A stretch of DNA of 46,725 nucleotides from Cytophagales bacterium (GCA_030054145.1 JASGCK010000017.1:1-46725); one strand, 5' to 3'. Shown: positions 27,749 to 37,090, numbered from the stretch's first letter. Numbers and translations: made by a program. Notes: a model not told the origin generated them from the sequence alone.

Positions 27749-28284
27749 TGCCACAGCCTGGCCCAGCCGTCCTTGCCCAGCCGCGTGAGCGTTTCTTGAT
27801 TGCGCTGCACAATGGCATCCGCCGCTGCATCGGGGTCGGCATAAGCTTGCAAAGCCTTGTCGATACTGGCTTCGCGCAGGATGTGCAGCATGGGGTATGG
27901 GCTGCGATTGGTGTAGTTGCTGATATCGTTTGGGCTGGCATCGGCAAACTCATAGCGCGGATGAAAGCTGGCGATTTGAAAAACGCCATCCAGTCCAAGG
28001 CGCTCTAATAATTGATCGGCATCAGCTAAAAAATCGTTGTAATCTAAAAAGTTTGTCAGCGTATGCGGGTGAACCAAGAGAACGGTTTCGCAGATTTGCG
28101 GTGCGGTGGCTTGCAGATAGAGCAACTGCTCGGATAAAAGCTTGAGCAGCGTTTCGGACTGACGTGTTTTAGTCAGCACATAACGTATCAAGCCCTTTGT
28201 TTGCGGGGCTTTGGCGAAAGGGCATAGATTGAGCCCAATGACCGCGCGCTCTACCCATTCGCGGGTTTTAATGAGTTCGGTCAT
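27745..28284 (-). CDS. DUF1415 family protein
   Basis: This 179-residue cytoplasmic protein has the DUF1415 hallmarks: REWVERAVIGLNLCPFAKAP near the N-terminus, ETVLLVHPHTLTNFLDYNDF in the middle, and FQIASFHPRYEFAD then NRSPYPMLHILREASI. The conserved Cys and His residues (LCPFA, HPRY, PYPMLHILRE) hint at metal or nucleotide chemistry, but no function is established for the family. Both ends overlap neighbours by ATGA (start with the FAH-like gene, stop with the methyltransferase), so the three proteins are translated in a coupled way. Confidence 0.88.
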   Translation of the reverse strand: MTELIKTREWVERAVIGLNLCPFAKAPQTKGLIRYVLTKTRQSETLLKLLSEQLLYLQATAPQICETVLLVHPHTLTNFLDYNDFLADADQLLERLGLDGVFQIASFHPRYEFADASPNDISNYTNRSPYPMLHILREASIDKALQAYADPDAAADAIVQRNQETLTRLGKDGWARLWQ

Positions 28285-28781
28285 CCGATTGCCTTGCTGT
28301 CAAGCGCATCTAATGTGGTGGCAACAGGTGCAAATTGAATGCGCTCATTCGAGTCAGTCACGCCAATATTGACGGCCAAACGAAGGCTATCGCGCAGCTG
28401 TGCTTGCGTGGCATTGGCGGGCGCATCTGCGGTTAAATAGGCAAGCTCAATGCCCGTGGTGGGCGTATCGGCGCCCCAGCAAACAAAGTGATCGCCGCCA
28501 TGCTGCCGCGTTAGTTTCTTGTCAACTTGCCGCACCCATTGGTAGATGCGCGGCAGCGGTGCCATGCAGCGCGTGGCATCAAAGGCAAACGCGTGCCTTG
28601 CACGGCCTTGGTTGAGGCTCACAAAAAGATCCTCTAGTTGTGGACTCATAAAATTCCAGTCGTCTAAAACGGCTTGCAAGGTGTGGGCAACGCCCGTCGC
28701 ATAATGCGCCAAAGTCAGGTCTTGCGAGACGACAATGAGCTGACCGTCGCGTGAGCCATCTTGGTAAGTAGCAAGTTTCAT
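28281..28781 (-). CDS. Truncated/eroded fumarylacetoacetate hydrolase (FAH)-family protein
   Basis: From ATG 28781 (MKLATYQDGSRDGQLIVVSQ) the product has 166 residues, half the usual 320-340. The N-terminal part follows the FAH-family pattern well (TLQAVLDDWNFMSPQLEDLF, MAPLPRIYQWV). Then the region with the metal-binding Glu residues is shortened and altered: GGDHFVCWGADTPTTGIELA seems to replace the G(S/D)DDF-GP...DFEAE segment. The chain stops after FAPVATTLDAL, where full enzymes continue for about 130 residues. Yet the frame is intact and coupled by ATGA to DUF1415. It may be a decaying paralogue kept for operon translation, or a small protein with a new role. Catalysis is unlikely. Confidence 0.65.
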   Translation of the reverse strand: MKLATYQDGSRDGQLIVVSQDLTLAHYATGVAHTLQAVLDDWNFMSPQLEDLFVSLNQGRARHAFAFDATRCMAPLPRIYQWVRQVDKKLTRQHGGDHFVCWGADTPTTGIELAYLTADAPANATQAQLRDSLRLAVNIGVTDSNERIQFAPVATTLDALDSKAIG

Positions 28782-28799
28782 AAAGTGATAGCGGATGTG

Positions 28800-29912
28800 A
28801 TGATGAATGATTTTAGTAGTCGCTATAAGCAAACACAGCTAACGCGGCGTGGACGCATGCTGCGCTGGGGTGTGTACGGTGCGGTGCTTGCCGCGCACGT
28901 GCTGCTGGTCATGGGCATCCATACAGCGCTTGCGCTCCAGCGCTTGGATGCGCCGCCCAACCGTGTTGTGGAGGTGGTCATTCTCTCGGCAACACCATCC
29001 CCCGCACCGCAGTTGCATGCGGCCGCTAAGCAAAAATCACAAATACCGCAAAAACCACAAACGCCACAAACGCCGCCAGAACCGCAAGAGCCGCAAACAT
29101 CACTAGCCGACAAGCCCTTGCCAGAAGAGGCGGCTGCGCTGGCTGCCGTGCCGCTTGAAGATAGCGCGGCAGAGGCATCGCCCGCCCCCGCTGCAACAGC
29201 GACCACAGATGCGGGTGCTGACGTTGCTTCTAGTGCCAGCGCCAGCACAAAGAGCGACGTGCTGCGCTATACACCGCCCGACGCCATTCGGTTGCAATAC
29301 GTGGTGACAAAAGGCAGTGACAGCGCGAAAGCCACGTTGACGTGGCGCAGGCAAAACCAACCCAACCAGCCAGAGAGCTATGACTTGACGTATGAAGCCA
29401 GCTATTTCGGTTTGCTGTTGCTCAAGCAAACGAGCGCGGGCGCGTTGGCTTTGGGCGGCTTAATGCCCCTACGCTTTGGCGATAAGCGGCGCGGCAAATC
29501 AGAGCAAGCGACGCATTTTGAGCACGACAAACAGCGCATTACTTTTTCAAACAATCATCCAGAAGCGCCGCTTAAACCGGGCGCACAAGACAGAGTCAGC
29601 GTGTTGATTCAACTGACGAGTCTTTTGGCTGCCGAGCCGCGCAAGAGGGATGCGGGTCAAACCATTGAGCTGCCCGTTGCCAACACCGACGAGCTAGAGA
29701 CTTGGACGCTAGAGGTGCAAGGCGAAGAGACGCTCGCTTTGCCTGCGGGCGAGATGCGTGCGCTTCGTTTGCTGCGCAGACCGCGTCGAGCGTTTGACCA
29801 AACGCTAGAGCTTTGGCTAGCACCGGGCCTGAGCTATTTGCCCGTGCGCATCTTGCAATCGGACAGCAGCGGCGTGACGGATGTGCAGATGAGTGGTAGC
29901 CAGAGGCTTTAA
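28800..29912 (+). CDS. DUF3108 domain protein with N-terminal anchor and Pro-rich linker
   Basis: The start is ATG 28800 (or 28803, MNDFSSRYKQTQL), giving about 370 residues. A membrane anchor lies at about residues 19-45 (WGVYGAVLAAHVLLVMGIHT). A TonB-like Pro/Gln-rich linker (QIPQKPQTPQTPPEPQEPQ) and an Ala-rich stretch follow. From about residue 155 a beta-rich DUF3108 domain has YTPPDAIRLQYVVTKG, then YDLTYEASYFGLLLLKQTS and LELWLAPGLSYLPVRILQ. DUF3108 proteins are envelope proteins of unproven function. The gene is divergent from the FAH-like gene with only 18 bp between the start codons, so their promoters must overlap the opposing coding sequences. Confidence 0.82.
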   Translation: MMNDFSSRYKQTQLTRRGRMLRWGVYGAVLAAHVLLVMGIHTALALQRLDAPPNRVVEVVILSATPSPAPQLHAAAKQKSQIPQKPQTPQTPPEPQEPQTSLADKPLPEEAAALAAVPLEDSAAEASPAPAATATTDAGADVASSASASTKSDVLRYTPPDAIRLQYVVTKGSDSAKATLTWRRQNQPNQPESYDLTYEASYFGLLLLKQTSAGALALGGLMPLRFGDKRRGKSEQATHFEHDKQRITFSNNHPEAPLKPGAQDRVSVLIQLTSLLAAEPRKRDAGQTIELPVANTDELETWTLEVQGEETLALPAGEMRALRLLRRPRRAFDQTLELWLAPGLSYLPVRILQSDSSGVTDVQMSGSQRL

Positions 29913-29922
29913 AATCATCGCC

Positions 29923-30243
29923 ATGCAAATGATTTATGACTCCGAGGCCTATGTGGTGATGCAAATGAATGCGCCGCCATTCGATCACCCATTTTTAAAC
30001 TTGGACGAGCCCGTGATCGCTCGGGCCGAGGATTTTGATCCGTTCAAGGGCAAGATGCTGCGCCAAGGCTTTGAAATTGTGGACAAACGCACAGGCAAAG
30101 AGGTTTATTTAGATGGTTCGTGGGCAGAGTTCTTTCAAGAAAAACTAAATGGCTGGCAGCGCCAAGCACCGACGATTGAAGAGATTGAAAAAACACTAGA
30201 AGGCTACGCAGCGCTGGCAACGCAGCCGATCATGGTGCATTGA
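29923..30243 (+). CDS. DUF3567 family protein
   Basis: The start is ATG 29923 (MQMIYDSEAYVVMQMNAPP), giving 106 residues; starts further upstream would run back into the preceding gene. The sequence matches the small betaproteobacterial DUF3567 family, including RQGFEIVDKRTGKEVYLDGS and WAEFFQEKLNGWQ. Function is unknown; it is soluble and acidic. It begins 10 bp after the DUF3108 stop and is probably co-transcribed with it. Confidence 0.85.
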   Translation: MQMIYDSEAYVVMQMNAPPFDHPFLNLDEPVIARAEDFDPFKGKMLRQGFEIVDKRTGKEVYLDGSWAEFFQEKLNGWQRQAPTIEEIEKTLEGYAALATQPIMVH

Positions 30244-30508
30244 TTGCCTCCATCAGCGCAACTTGCCGCTGAGCGAACGATCTGGCTGGTGGCGCCAGGC
30301 AATTTAGTCTCAAGCCTTGTTCGCAAAGGCTTGGCGGCGCAAAGTGAGCCCGCCATGCAGCGCAAAAAAGGGTTTCCTGTGTTTGCGGTTTCAGCCACCG
30401 CACAGCCGATTGGTTTGGCGCAAGTTCGCCTTGACGTGTTTTGATGCGGTGAGTTTTACAGGTCACAGACAAGTGACGGATGCCTATTTGATCGAGCAAA
30501 TTAAATAG
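30244..30508 (+). pseudogene. Probable decayed VapB-VapC (PIN toxin) remnant
   Basis: Directly after the DUF3567 stop, one frame reads LVSSLVRKGLAAQSEPAMQR then GFPVFAVSATAQPIGLAQVR, ending at 30444. This resembles the C-terminal half of antitoxins that precede PIN toxins. The next frame, about 30452-30508, reads VSFTGHRQVTDAYLIEQIK then stop. HRQVTDAYL is the well-known motif near the C-terminal active site of VapC-type PIN domains. The antitoxin N-terminus and most of the toxin (its first acidic residues) are missing, so nothing functional remains. Assignment is from memory of the families. Confidence 0.5.
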
Positions 30509-30545
30509 CGCCGACATTCCGCTCCTTTTGAGCTTGCCCAGGGGC

Positions 30546-31418
30546 TTACTGCGCTAAAACGATTCCCGCAAACAGCGTGAAGCCCAGCCAGTGGTTGACG
30601 CAAAACGCTTTGAAGCAGCTCATTCGCTCGCGCTTGCGAATTAATAAAAAATGCCAAAGCACTTGCCCCAAGGCCACGATTAATGCGGCATACCAAAGCA
30701 ATGGGCTGGCAAGCCTTATCTGATAAGGGCTGCAGGCAATGAGCCAGTGCCAAATGGCTATATACAGCACATAAAAAGCCATGATCGCGGCGACATCGAA
30801 GCGTCCGAGCGTGATGGCGGAGGTCTTCATGCCGATTTTCAAATCATCGTCTCGATCAACCATCGCGTACTCGGTGTCGTAGGCGAGCACCCAAAATAAA
30901 TTGCCGATTAACAGCAGCCAAGCTAGCGGCGGGACGTGCCCTAAAACCGCAGCAAACGCCATCGGGATGCCAAAGCTAAAAGCCACGCCCAGCACGGCTT
31001 GTGGCATGGCGATGTAGCGTTTGGCAAACGGATACGCAATCGCAATGGCCAGCGCGGCAAACGACCACGCGATGGTGGCGGCGTTGGTGCTGAGGACTAA
31101 CAAAAAAGCGAGCAGCGCAAGCACCGCACCAACCGCCACAGCTTCCTTTTGCGAGAGTTTGCCGCTGGCGACAGCGCGATGCGCGGTGCGCTTGACGTGC
31201 GCATCAAAGTCTTTGTCCGCCGCATCGTTGACGCAGCAACCCGCTGAGCGCATTAGGAATGTGCCCAGCGTGAACACCACGAGCAGATGCATGGACGGCA
31301 TCGATCCGTGCGATTGATACGACGCAATCCACAGCGCCGCCAGCGATGGCCACAGAGGCAAGAGCCAACCGACGGGGCGATTCCAGCGGATGAGGTCGAG
31401 ATAGAGGCCAAGTTTCAC
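30546..31418 (-). CDS. ubiA: 4-hydroxybenzoate polyprenyltransferase UbiA
   Basis: I place the start at GTG 31418 ([20 protein letters not shown]), which overlaps the oxyR TGA as GTGA. The product has 290 residues, the normal length. The two Asp-rich prenyl-diphosphate/Mg motifs are visible as [15 protein letters not shown] and [20 protein letters not shown]. About eight membrane segments surround them. UbiA attaches the polyprenyl tail to 4-hydroxybenzoate in ubiquinone synthesis at the inner membrane. Coupling to oxyR is suggested by the overlap, as both are on the same strand. Confidence 0.94.
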   Translation of the reverse strand: MKLGLYLDLIRWNRPVGWLLPLWPSLAALWIASYQSHGSMPSMHLLVVFTLGTFLMRSAGCCVNDAADKDFDAHVKRTAHRAVASGKLSQKEAVAVGAVLALLAFLLVLSTNAATIAWSFAALAIAIAYPFAKRYIAMPQAVLGVAFSFGIPMAFAAVLGHVPPLAWLLLIGNLFWVLAYDTEYAMVDRDDDLKIGMKTSAITLGRFDVAAIMAFYVLYIAIWHWLIACSPYQIRLASPLLWYAALIVALGQVLWHFLLIRKRERMSCFKAFCVNHWLGFTLFAGIVLAQ

Positions 31419-32371
31419 TTGTTGGATAACCACATCACACCCGGCAAATCGCAGGCGTAGACCGCGTTTCTGAGTGCCGCAATCGCCTCGTAGCGCGTGA
31501 AGCTGCGCCGCCACGCAAGGACGACACGCCGTGTTGGTTCGCCCTCATCTTTTGCCAATTTAAGCGGTAGATATTTCACGTGTAGTGCATCGGTTTTGGT
31601 GCGCCGAACCTCGGCCGGCACCGACAAGCGAGGCACCAGCGTTACGCCCATGCCCGCAGCCACCATGTGTTTGATGGTCTCTAGCGAGCTTCCTTCAAAG
31701 CTGCGTTTGATGCCGCTTGTGCGGATGTCGCCGCTTGGATGCTCGGGGCAAACGCCCAGCACATGATCGCGAAAACAATGACCGTGCCCTAGCAGCAATA
31801 AGTTTTCGGACTCCAACTCGTGCAGGCTCACGGCACTTTTTTTGGCGAGTCGGTGGTTGCTAGGAACGGCGACGCGGTAGGGCTCGTCATAAAGTGGGGC
31901 GATAGCCATACCTGTGTTATCAAAAGGCTCCGCAAGAATGGCGCAGTCAATTTCGCCCTGACGCAATTGCGTGAGTAAGTGATGCGTGAAGTCCTCGGTC
32001 AGCATGAGTGGCATCTGCGGCGTGCGATCAATGACTTGGCGCATCAGCGCGGGCAGTAAATAGGGCGCAATGGTGTAGATGATGCCAAGGCCAAGCGCAC
32101 CCGATAGCGGGTCTTTGCCGTGCTTGGCAATCTCTTTAATATGCGCCGCCTCATCAATCACGCGCTGCGCTTGCGTGACAATTTGTTGCCCCAGCGCGGT
32201 AACGGTGACCTCGTTAACGCTGCGCTCAAACAACTTCACGGCTAATTCATCTTCCACTTTTTTTATGGCGACCGAGAGTGTGGGCTGCGAGACATGGCAG
32301 GTATCGGCAGCTTTGCCAAAGTGCCGCTCGCGCGCCACAGCGACAACGTATTTGAGTTCGGTCAGGGTCAT
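31415..32371 (-). CDS. oxyR: Hydrogen-peroxide-sensing LysR-type regulator OxyR
   Basis: The 318-residue LysR-family regulator has an N-terminal winged helix ([36 protein letters not shown]). The redox pair is plain in [17 protein letters not shown]: the two cysteines have the eight-residue spacing of E. coli C199/C208. Oxidation by H2O2 forms the disulfide and switches on catalase, peroxiredoxin and related genes. It lies 9 bp downstream of recG and overlaps ubiA. The recG-oxyR neighbourhood is known from other proteobacteria, suggesting a shared transcript. Confidence 0.94.
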   Translation of the reverse strand: MTLTELKYVVAVARERHFGKAADTCHVSQPTLSVAIKKVEDELAVKLFERSVNEVTVTALGQQIVTQAQRVIDEAAHIKEIAKHGKDPLSGALGLGIIYTIAPYLLPALMRQVIDRTPQMPLMLTEDFTHHLLTQLRQGEIDCAILAEPFDNTGMAIAPLYDEPYRVAVPSNHRLAKKSAVSLHELESENLLLLGHGHCFRDHVLGVCPEHPSGDIRTSGIKRSFEGSSLETIKHMVAAGMGVTLVPRLSVPAEVRRTKTDALHVKYLPLKLAKDEGEPTRRVVLAWRRSFTRYEAIAALRNAVYACDLPGVMWLSNK

Positions 32372-32380
32372 AACGAAATT

Positions 32381-34534
32381 TTAAGCGCCCATGAATGAAG
32401 CGCCGCTTGGCAACCAGCGTTCGATATGCCGCGCAGCCATTTGCGGTGCGCTATCCAGCATCACGGGCGCGGTGGCTTGCGCCCACTTGAGCCACGCCTG
32501 ATCGGGCGCTTGCGACAAGTCCGCAAAGCGCAGCATCTGTGCGCCCGATTGCCGTGCGCCTAAAAATTCGCCAGGTCCGCGAATGTGTAAGTCACGCCTT
32601 GCAATTTCAAATCCATCGGTCGTATCGACCATGGCTTTGAGTCGTGCTTTGGCCGCGTCCCCCAGCTTGCCCGAGTCATTGGTGGCATAGAGCAGCACGC
32701 AAGCAGAGGCCGCCAAGCCACGTCCCACGCGGCCTCTGAGCTGATGCAACTGCGCAAGACCAAAACGCTCGGCGTGTTCAATCACCATCAGCGTGGCGTT
32801 GGGCACATCCACGCCGACTTCAATCACCGTGGTGGACACCAGTACCTGCACGTCATTTTTTTCAAACGCTTGCATCAGGGCTTTTTTCTCTAACGCTGGA
32901 ACTTTGGAGTGCAGCAATGCCACGCGGGCGCTTGGCAAAGCACGGTGGAGTGCGGCTTGCAGCGCGGCGTGGGTTTCGGTTGCGTTGACCAAATCCACCG
33001 CTTCGCTCTCTTCAATCAACGGACAAACCCAATACACCTGCCGCCCCGCCTTGAGCTGATCGATGATGCGGCGCACGACTTCATCGCGCTTGGCCATTGC
33101 GACAATTTTGGTGACGATGGGCGTGCGCCCTGGCGGCAGTTCGTCGATGGTGGAGACATCAAGGTCGGCGTAGTAACTCATTGCCAAGGTGCGTGGAATG
33201 GGCGTTGCCGACATCATCAAAAGATGGGGATGCATGGTGCCTTGCGTTTTTTCTTTAAGCGCCAAGCGCTGCGCCACGCCAAAGCGATGTTGCTCATCGA
33301 CGATGACCAGCGCCAGCTTGGTAAACGTCACCTTGTTTTGAATAATGGCGTGCGTGCCCACCACCAGCGCGGCTTCGCCCGACGCAATTTTGGCCAGCAT
33401 CTCGCGCCGCTCCTTCGTCTTTTGTGTGCCCGACAACCAAGCCACAGATAAGCCACGCGCGGCAAGCAGGGGCTCTAGCCAGCCAACTAATTTGGCGAAA
33501 TGCTGCTGCGCCAAAATTTCGGTCGGCACCATCAGCGCACATTGACATCCCGCCGCAATGCACTGCGCCGCAGCCAACGCAGCAACCACGGTTTTGCCCG
33601 AGCCCACATCGCCTTGCAACAGCCGATTCATGGGTTTGGATTGCGTCAGATCGGTGGCAATTTCGCGCTGTACTCGCTCTTGGGCGTGGGTGAGTGCAAA
33701 GGGCAATACGCCGAGCAATTGTTCGGGCAAACCATCCGCCGTTCGGTCTGAGCTTGTCGAGGGCCGTATGCCGACAGGCGCAATACGAACGGGTAAGGTA
33801 TGCGCGCGCATCTTCGCGCGCTCGCGCCGCGCTTGTAGCTGCGAGAGCTGCTGCGCGAGTAGCTCTTCGGCTTTCAGTCGCTGCCACGCGGGATGCGATC
33901 GGTCTTCTAGCGTTGCAACCGACACATCGGGCGTTGGATGATGCAAGAGTTCTAGCGCCGCTTGCAGACTTGGCAGTTGTGGCAAGGCAAGGGTTTCAGA
34001 CAAATCGCCGCGCTGCGTCGCCCGCAAAAGACCGCCCCACACGGCTTTGCGGATATAGCCCTGCGGCAGCCCAGCAGATGTGGGATACACAGCGGTCAAC
34101 ACTTGCGCGAGATCGCCGCCCGCAGGCTTAAAGCTGGGATGGAGCATCGACAGTCCAAGCAAAGACCTCTTAACCTCTCCGCGAATGCGTAGGCGCTCGC
34201 CCACCGCCAGCGCACGCTGATGCGATGGATAAAAATTAAAAAAGCGAAGCGTGCACGCCACGCCGCGGCCAAGAGGTTCGCCATCGACCACGGTTACGAC
34301 CAGTTGGCGCTTGCCTTTCGATTGAATCTCACAAGACGTGACCACCGCCTCAATCTGCACCGTCTCGCCGTGCCGCGCATCACGCAGCGCGGTCATGTGC
34401 GTCTCGTCCTCGTAGCGCAGCGGCAAGTGCAGCGCGAAATCAATATCGCGTACCAGCCCCAGCTTTGCCAGCGCTTTTTGCGCGTAGGTTGGCGTGGGTT
34501 TTTGTGCTGAGTTTACTATTGACGAGGCAGACAT
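32381..34534 (-). CDS. recG: ATP-dependent DNA helicase RecG
   Basis: This 717-residue branch-migration helicase has the OB-fold wedge domain in the first 220 residues and superfamily 2 motifs. Motif I is LLQGDVGSGKTVVAALAA, motif II is LVIVDEQHRFGVAQR, motif III is LMMSATPIPRTLAM and motif VI is HQLRGRVGRGLAASAC. It reverses stalled forks and resolves junctions. Its N-terminal third carries an in-frame palindromic repeat (33739-33793) that encodes GIRPSTSSDRTADGLP. The 5' end abuts the retron non-coding region, so its promoter must lie in or next to that element. Confidence 0.96.
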   Translation of the reverse strand: MSASSIVNSAQKPTPTYAQKALAKLGLVRDIDFALHLPLRYEDETHMTALRDARHGETVQIEAVVTSCEIQSKGKRQLVVTVVDGEPLGRGVACTLRFFNFYPSHQRALAVGERLRIRGEVKRSLLGLSMLHPSFKPAGGDLAQVLTAVYPTSAGLPQGYIRKAVWGGLLRATQRGDLSETLALPQLPSLQAALELLHHPTPDVSVATLEDRSHPAWQRLKAEELLAQQLSQLQARRERAKMRAHTLPVRIAPVGIRPSTSSDRTADGLPEQLLGVLPFALTHAQERVQREIATDLTQSKPMNRLLQGDVGSGKTVVAALAAAQCIAAGCQCALMVPTEILAQQHFAKLVGWLEPLLAARGLSVAWLSGTQKTKERREMLAKIASGEAALVVGTHAIIQNKVTFTKLALVIVDEQHRFGVAQRLALKEKTQGTMHPHLLMMSATPIPRTLAMSYYADLDVSTIDELPPGRTPIVTKIVAMAKRDEVVRRIIDQLKAGRQVYWVCPLIEESEAVDLVNATETHAALQAALHRALPSARVALLHSKVPALEKKALMQAFEKNDVQVLVSTTVIEVGVDVPNATLMVIEHAERFGLAQLHQLRGRVGRGLAASACVLLYATNDSGKLGDAAKARLKAMVDTTDGFEIARRDLHIRGPGEFLGARQSGAQMLRFADLSQAPDQAWLKWAQATAPVMLDSAPQMAARHIERWLPSGASFMGA
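33739..33793. repeat. Palindromic repeat inside recG (copy E)
   Basis: CCGTTCGGTCTGAGCTTGTC and GGCGCAATACGAACGGG form the inverted ends (CCGTTCG / CGAACGG), with a second arm GCCGACAGGCGCA that has diverged. It is read in a different frame from the copies in the oxidoreductase gene (RPSTSSDRTADG) and still leaves recG open. Confidence 0.72.
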
Positions 34535-34554
34535 TGTGTGATTGTGTCTTGTAC

Positions 34555-34730
34555 CGATTAGCCTGTCGATTTTTACTCGTGAATAATGAAGCGAGAAAGA
34601 TCACTCGGCGTTATAGTCTACGCCTTGTGTGACAACCTATTCACAAAATAGGAAGGTCACACAAGTAGATCAGACGGACTAGAGGTCAACTAAAACGACT
34701 GAAGATGCTCCTAGTCAGTTGACATAGCGC
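34555..34730 (+). ncRNA. Candidate retron msr-msd non-coding RNA
   Basis: The 236 bp between recG and the reverse transcriptase contain no ORF but four consecutive hairpins. They are 34576-34595 (CTCG/CGAG), 34607-34624 (GGCGT/ACGCC), 34624-34665 (10-bp CTTGTGTGAC/GTCACACAAG enclosing CCTAT/ATAGG) and 34685-34723 (GTCAACT/AGTTGAC with inner GACT/AGTC). A TTAGC at 34558-34562 resembles the sequence around the branching guanosine of known msr RNAs, so G34561 is a candidate priming site. The long hairpins would be msd. I could not find a convincing a1/a2 terminal pairing by eye (only CTTGT / ACAAG near 34760), so the boundaries are approximate. Placement upstream of a retron RT is the main support. 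Confidence 0.65.
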
Positions 34731-34770
34731 TACTATACACTCTACAAACCTGTTGCGAACAAGCCGAACT

Positions 34771-35733
34771 ATGAATAAGCAACCTTTAGAAGCGCTTTTT
34801 AGCGCTATGTATCGAAATAAATATGACTTTGCCGACTTTGCTACGGGAGCGATTGATCAAAACTATGTCTGCCATTTATCAACTAGGTATGGAAAAACTA
34901 GGCAAGTAGTCAGTCCAAATCAAAAGCTCAAGGATTATCACGATTTTTTACGTCTCTTTTTGCTTGATTTTCTTCCTGTAAACGAAAGTGTGGTTTTTTC
35001 ATATCGAAAAGGCGTTAGTGCGTATGATGCAGTGATTAGGCACGCGGCGAGTAAGCATTTTTTTGCGTGTGATATTGCTAATTTTTTCCCCAACTTAAAA
35101 CGCCCTCGAATTGAGCAGACGCTTACTGCGGGGGCGGGTAAATGTCCAATTACTGATATAGATTCTTGGCTCAGTCGCATTTTGGATTTTGTGTGCGTAG
35201 ACGACGCACTGCCAATGGGGTTTTCAACATCACCAACTATTAGCAATGCTGCGCTGGTGACTTTTGATAATGCATTGCAGAAACACTGCGACGCAAACGG
35301 ATTGATTTATACGCGGTATTCAGACGATATTGTTATCTCCGCTAGGGATTTGAGCGCGTTGCGGCAGATAGAAAAGACGATTGCTAGCTTTTTGATTGAT
35401 AGTTTTGGTGATGAATTCGTCTTGCATCCAACTAAATCGAGGATGCTGCATACGGGCGTGAAAGTAAAACTTCTTGGTATGGTATTGCTGCCAAATGGGA
35501 GGGTGTCCGTTGATGCCAGTGTTAAATCTGAAATTGAAGTAATGATCTATTTTTTCATTCACGATAGAGAAAAGTTCATTAAGCTTTCTAAGGCGAATGC
35601 ACCAAAGGCAGAGGGGCGACTTGCGGGGCTTTTAAACTATGTAAATACAGTTGATCAAGCGTACTTGGAAAAGCTACGTAAAAAGTTTGGTGCCGCTGTT
35701 GTAGATCAATTCCTCCACCGATCATTCAGTTAA
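34771..35733 (+). CDS. ret: Retron-type reverse transcriptase
   Basis: From ATG 34771 (MNKQPLEALFSAMYRNKYDF) the product has 320 residues, the compact size of retron RTs without extra domains. Catalytic motif A is FFACDIANFFPNL (D101), the fingers-palm motif is LPMGFSTSPTISN (148-160), and the active site is YTRYSDDIVIS with D185-D186. Retron RTs usually have YADD; here Ala is Ser. The thumb region has KLLGMVLLPNGRVSV where many retrons show a VTG motif. The RT would reverse-transcribe the upstream RNA into msDNA. It is AT-richer than its neighbours and stops 3 bp before the ATPase gene. No Shine-Dalgarno is evident. Confidence 0.92.
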   Translation: MNKQPLEALFSAMYRNKYDFADFATGAIDQNYVCHLSTRYGKTRQVVSPNQKLKDYHDFLRLFLLDFLPVNESVVFSYRKGVSAYDAVIRHAASKHFFACDIANFFPNLKRPRIEQTLTAGAGKCPITDIDSWLSRILDFVCVDDALPMGFSTSPTISNAALVTFDNALQKHCDANGLIYTRYSDDIVISARDLSALRQIEKTIASFLIDSFGDEFVLHPTKSRMLHTGVKVKLLGMVLLPNGRVSVDASVKSEIEVMIYFFIHDREKFIKLSKANAPKAEGRLAGLLNYVNTVDQAYLEKLRKKFGAAVVDQFLHRSFS

Positions 35734-35736
35734 CCC

Positions 35737-37090
35737 ATGCAATTTAAAGTTGAACTGGCTGAGATTCGGCCAATCAAAGCCCTCACATTTGAGATAGATC
35801 TAGCGCGCAATGGTTTAACTTGCCTCGTGGGGAAAAATGGGACAGGGAAAACCACATTAGCCAAGGCAATTCTTAACTTTGCCTTAGCCGACACGTTTTT
35901 AAGAACTTCATCTGACGGTATATTTCAGGCGGAAAGCACGATTCGCTACACATGGGGTGAGCAGCAATTTCTCTTTACATACGACAAAGAACTGCGCACC
36001 CTTAATAGCAAGGTGCCGATTCCTCAAGCGCTAAAGGCCAAAGTCGCAGTCGAATTACCCGTGCCGCATGGGCAGCGTTTTAATTTTTTCCGAACACTTA
36101 GTGAGTCAGATCTTGAGATACGGGCGGCAATCACCCTTGGCAACCATCGCAAACCTACTGAACTCATTGAATTTTTATCTGAGATATATGGGGAGTCGCG
36201 GTTTTCAGGACTTATCGAAGTCCCTTTGAAGGCGGGCTCATGTTGCTGCATCGTGCCGCCCGATGGACGATACGTCCGCGAAGACCATTTCAGTTCGGGC
36301 GAGTACTTTTTGATAAACCTTCACCGAAAGATTTTGCAAGGTCAAAGTCTTCTCGTCATTGACGAAATAGACATTTCACTAGATGCAACGGCACAAACTC
36401 GTGTTGCAACTGAATTGCGAAAACTGTGCGCACAGCATTCGGTCAATATCGTTTTCACAAGTCATTCTTTAGCAATGATGCAAACAATGGAGCCAGGAGA
36501 AATTCTCTACATTGAACGCGAGGCAGAAAAAGCTAAGTTGGATTCCGTTGCTTTTGGCTATGTGAAGAGCGTGATGTTTGGGTTTAAGGGTTATGACAAA
36601 TACATCCTTACGGAAGACGAGCGACTCAAAGAGTTTCTTGAATACCTTATCTCGCGGTATTGCCCTCCCTGTTTTTTTTCGTACGTGATCATCGCTGCTG
36701 GCGGGGGTACGGAGGTGGTGAGATTGATGGATAGGAATGAGAAAGAGGAGTTTCTAAATGCTAGCAAAAATGTAATTGCTGTGCTTGATGGCGATCAAAA
36801 ATCAAAATCTCATGCGCTTAGGCCTAATGCACATTGCATACCTGTTTGGAATGTGGAACAAGCCTTTTGGGATGAGTTCCAAAAATCAGAATTTCAGTCT
36901 AATCCAAAAACAAGCATACAGCTGCCTGCTAGCAATGCCAGATCTAAACCCAAAGAGCTTTATAAACATGTAATCAAAAATAAAATTTACTCGCGCGACG
37001 AAACATTCAAAATTATTTGCGACAGGCATGTTGAAGAGTTCCGTACTTTTGCTAAAACGCTTGAGGCCTTTTTATGCCGCGCGAGTTCGA

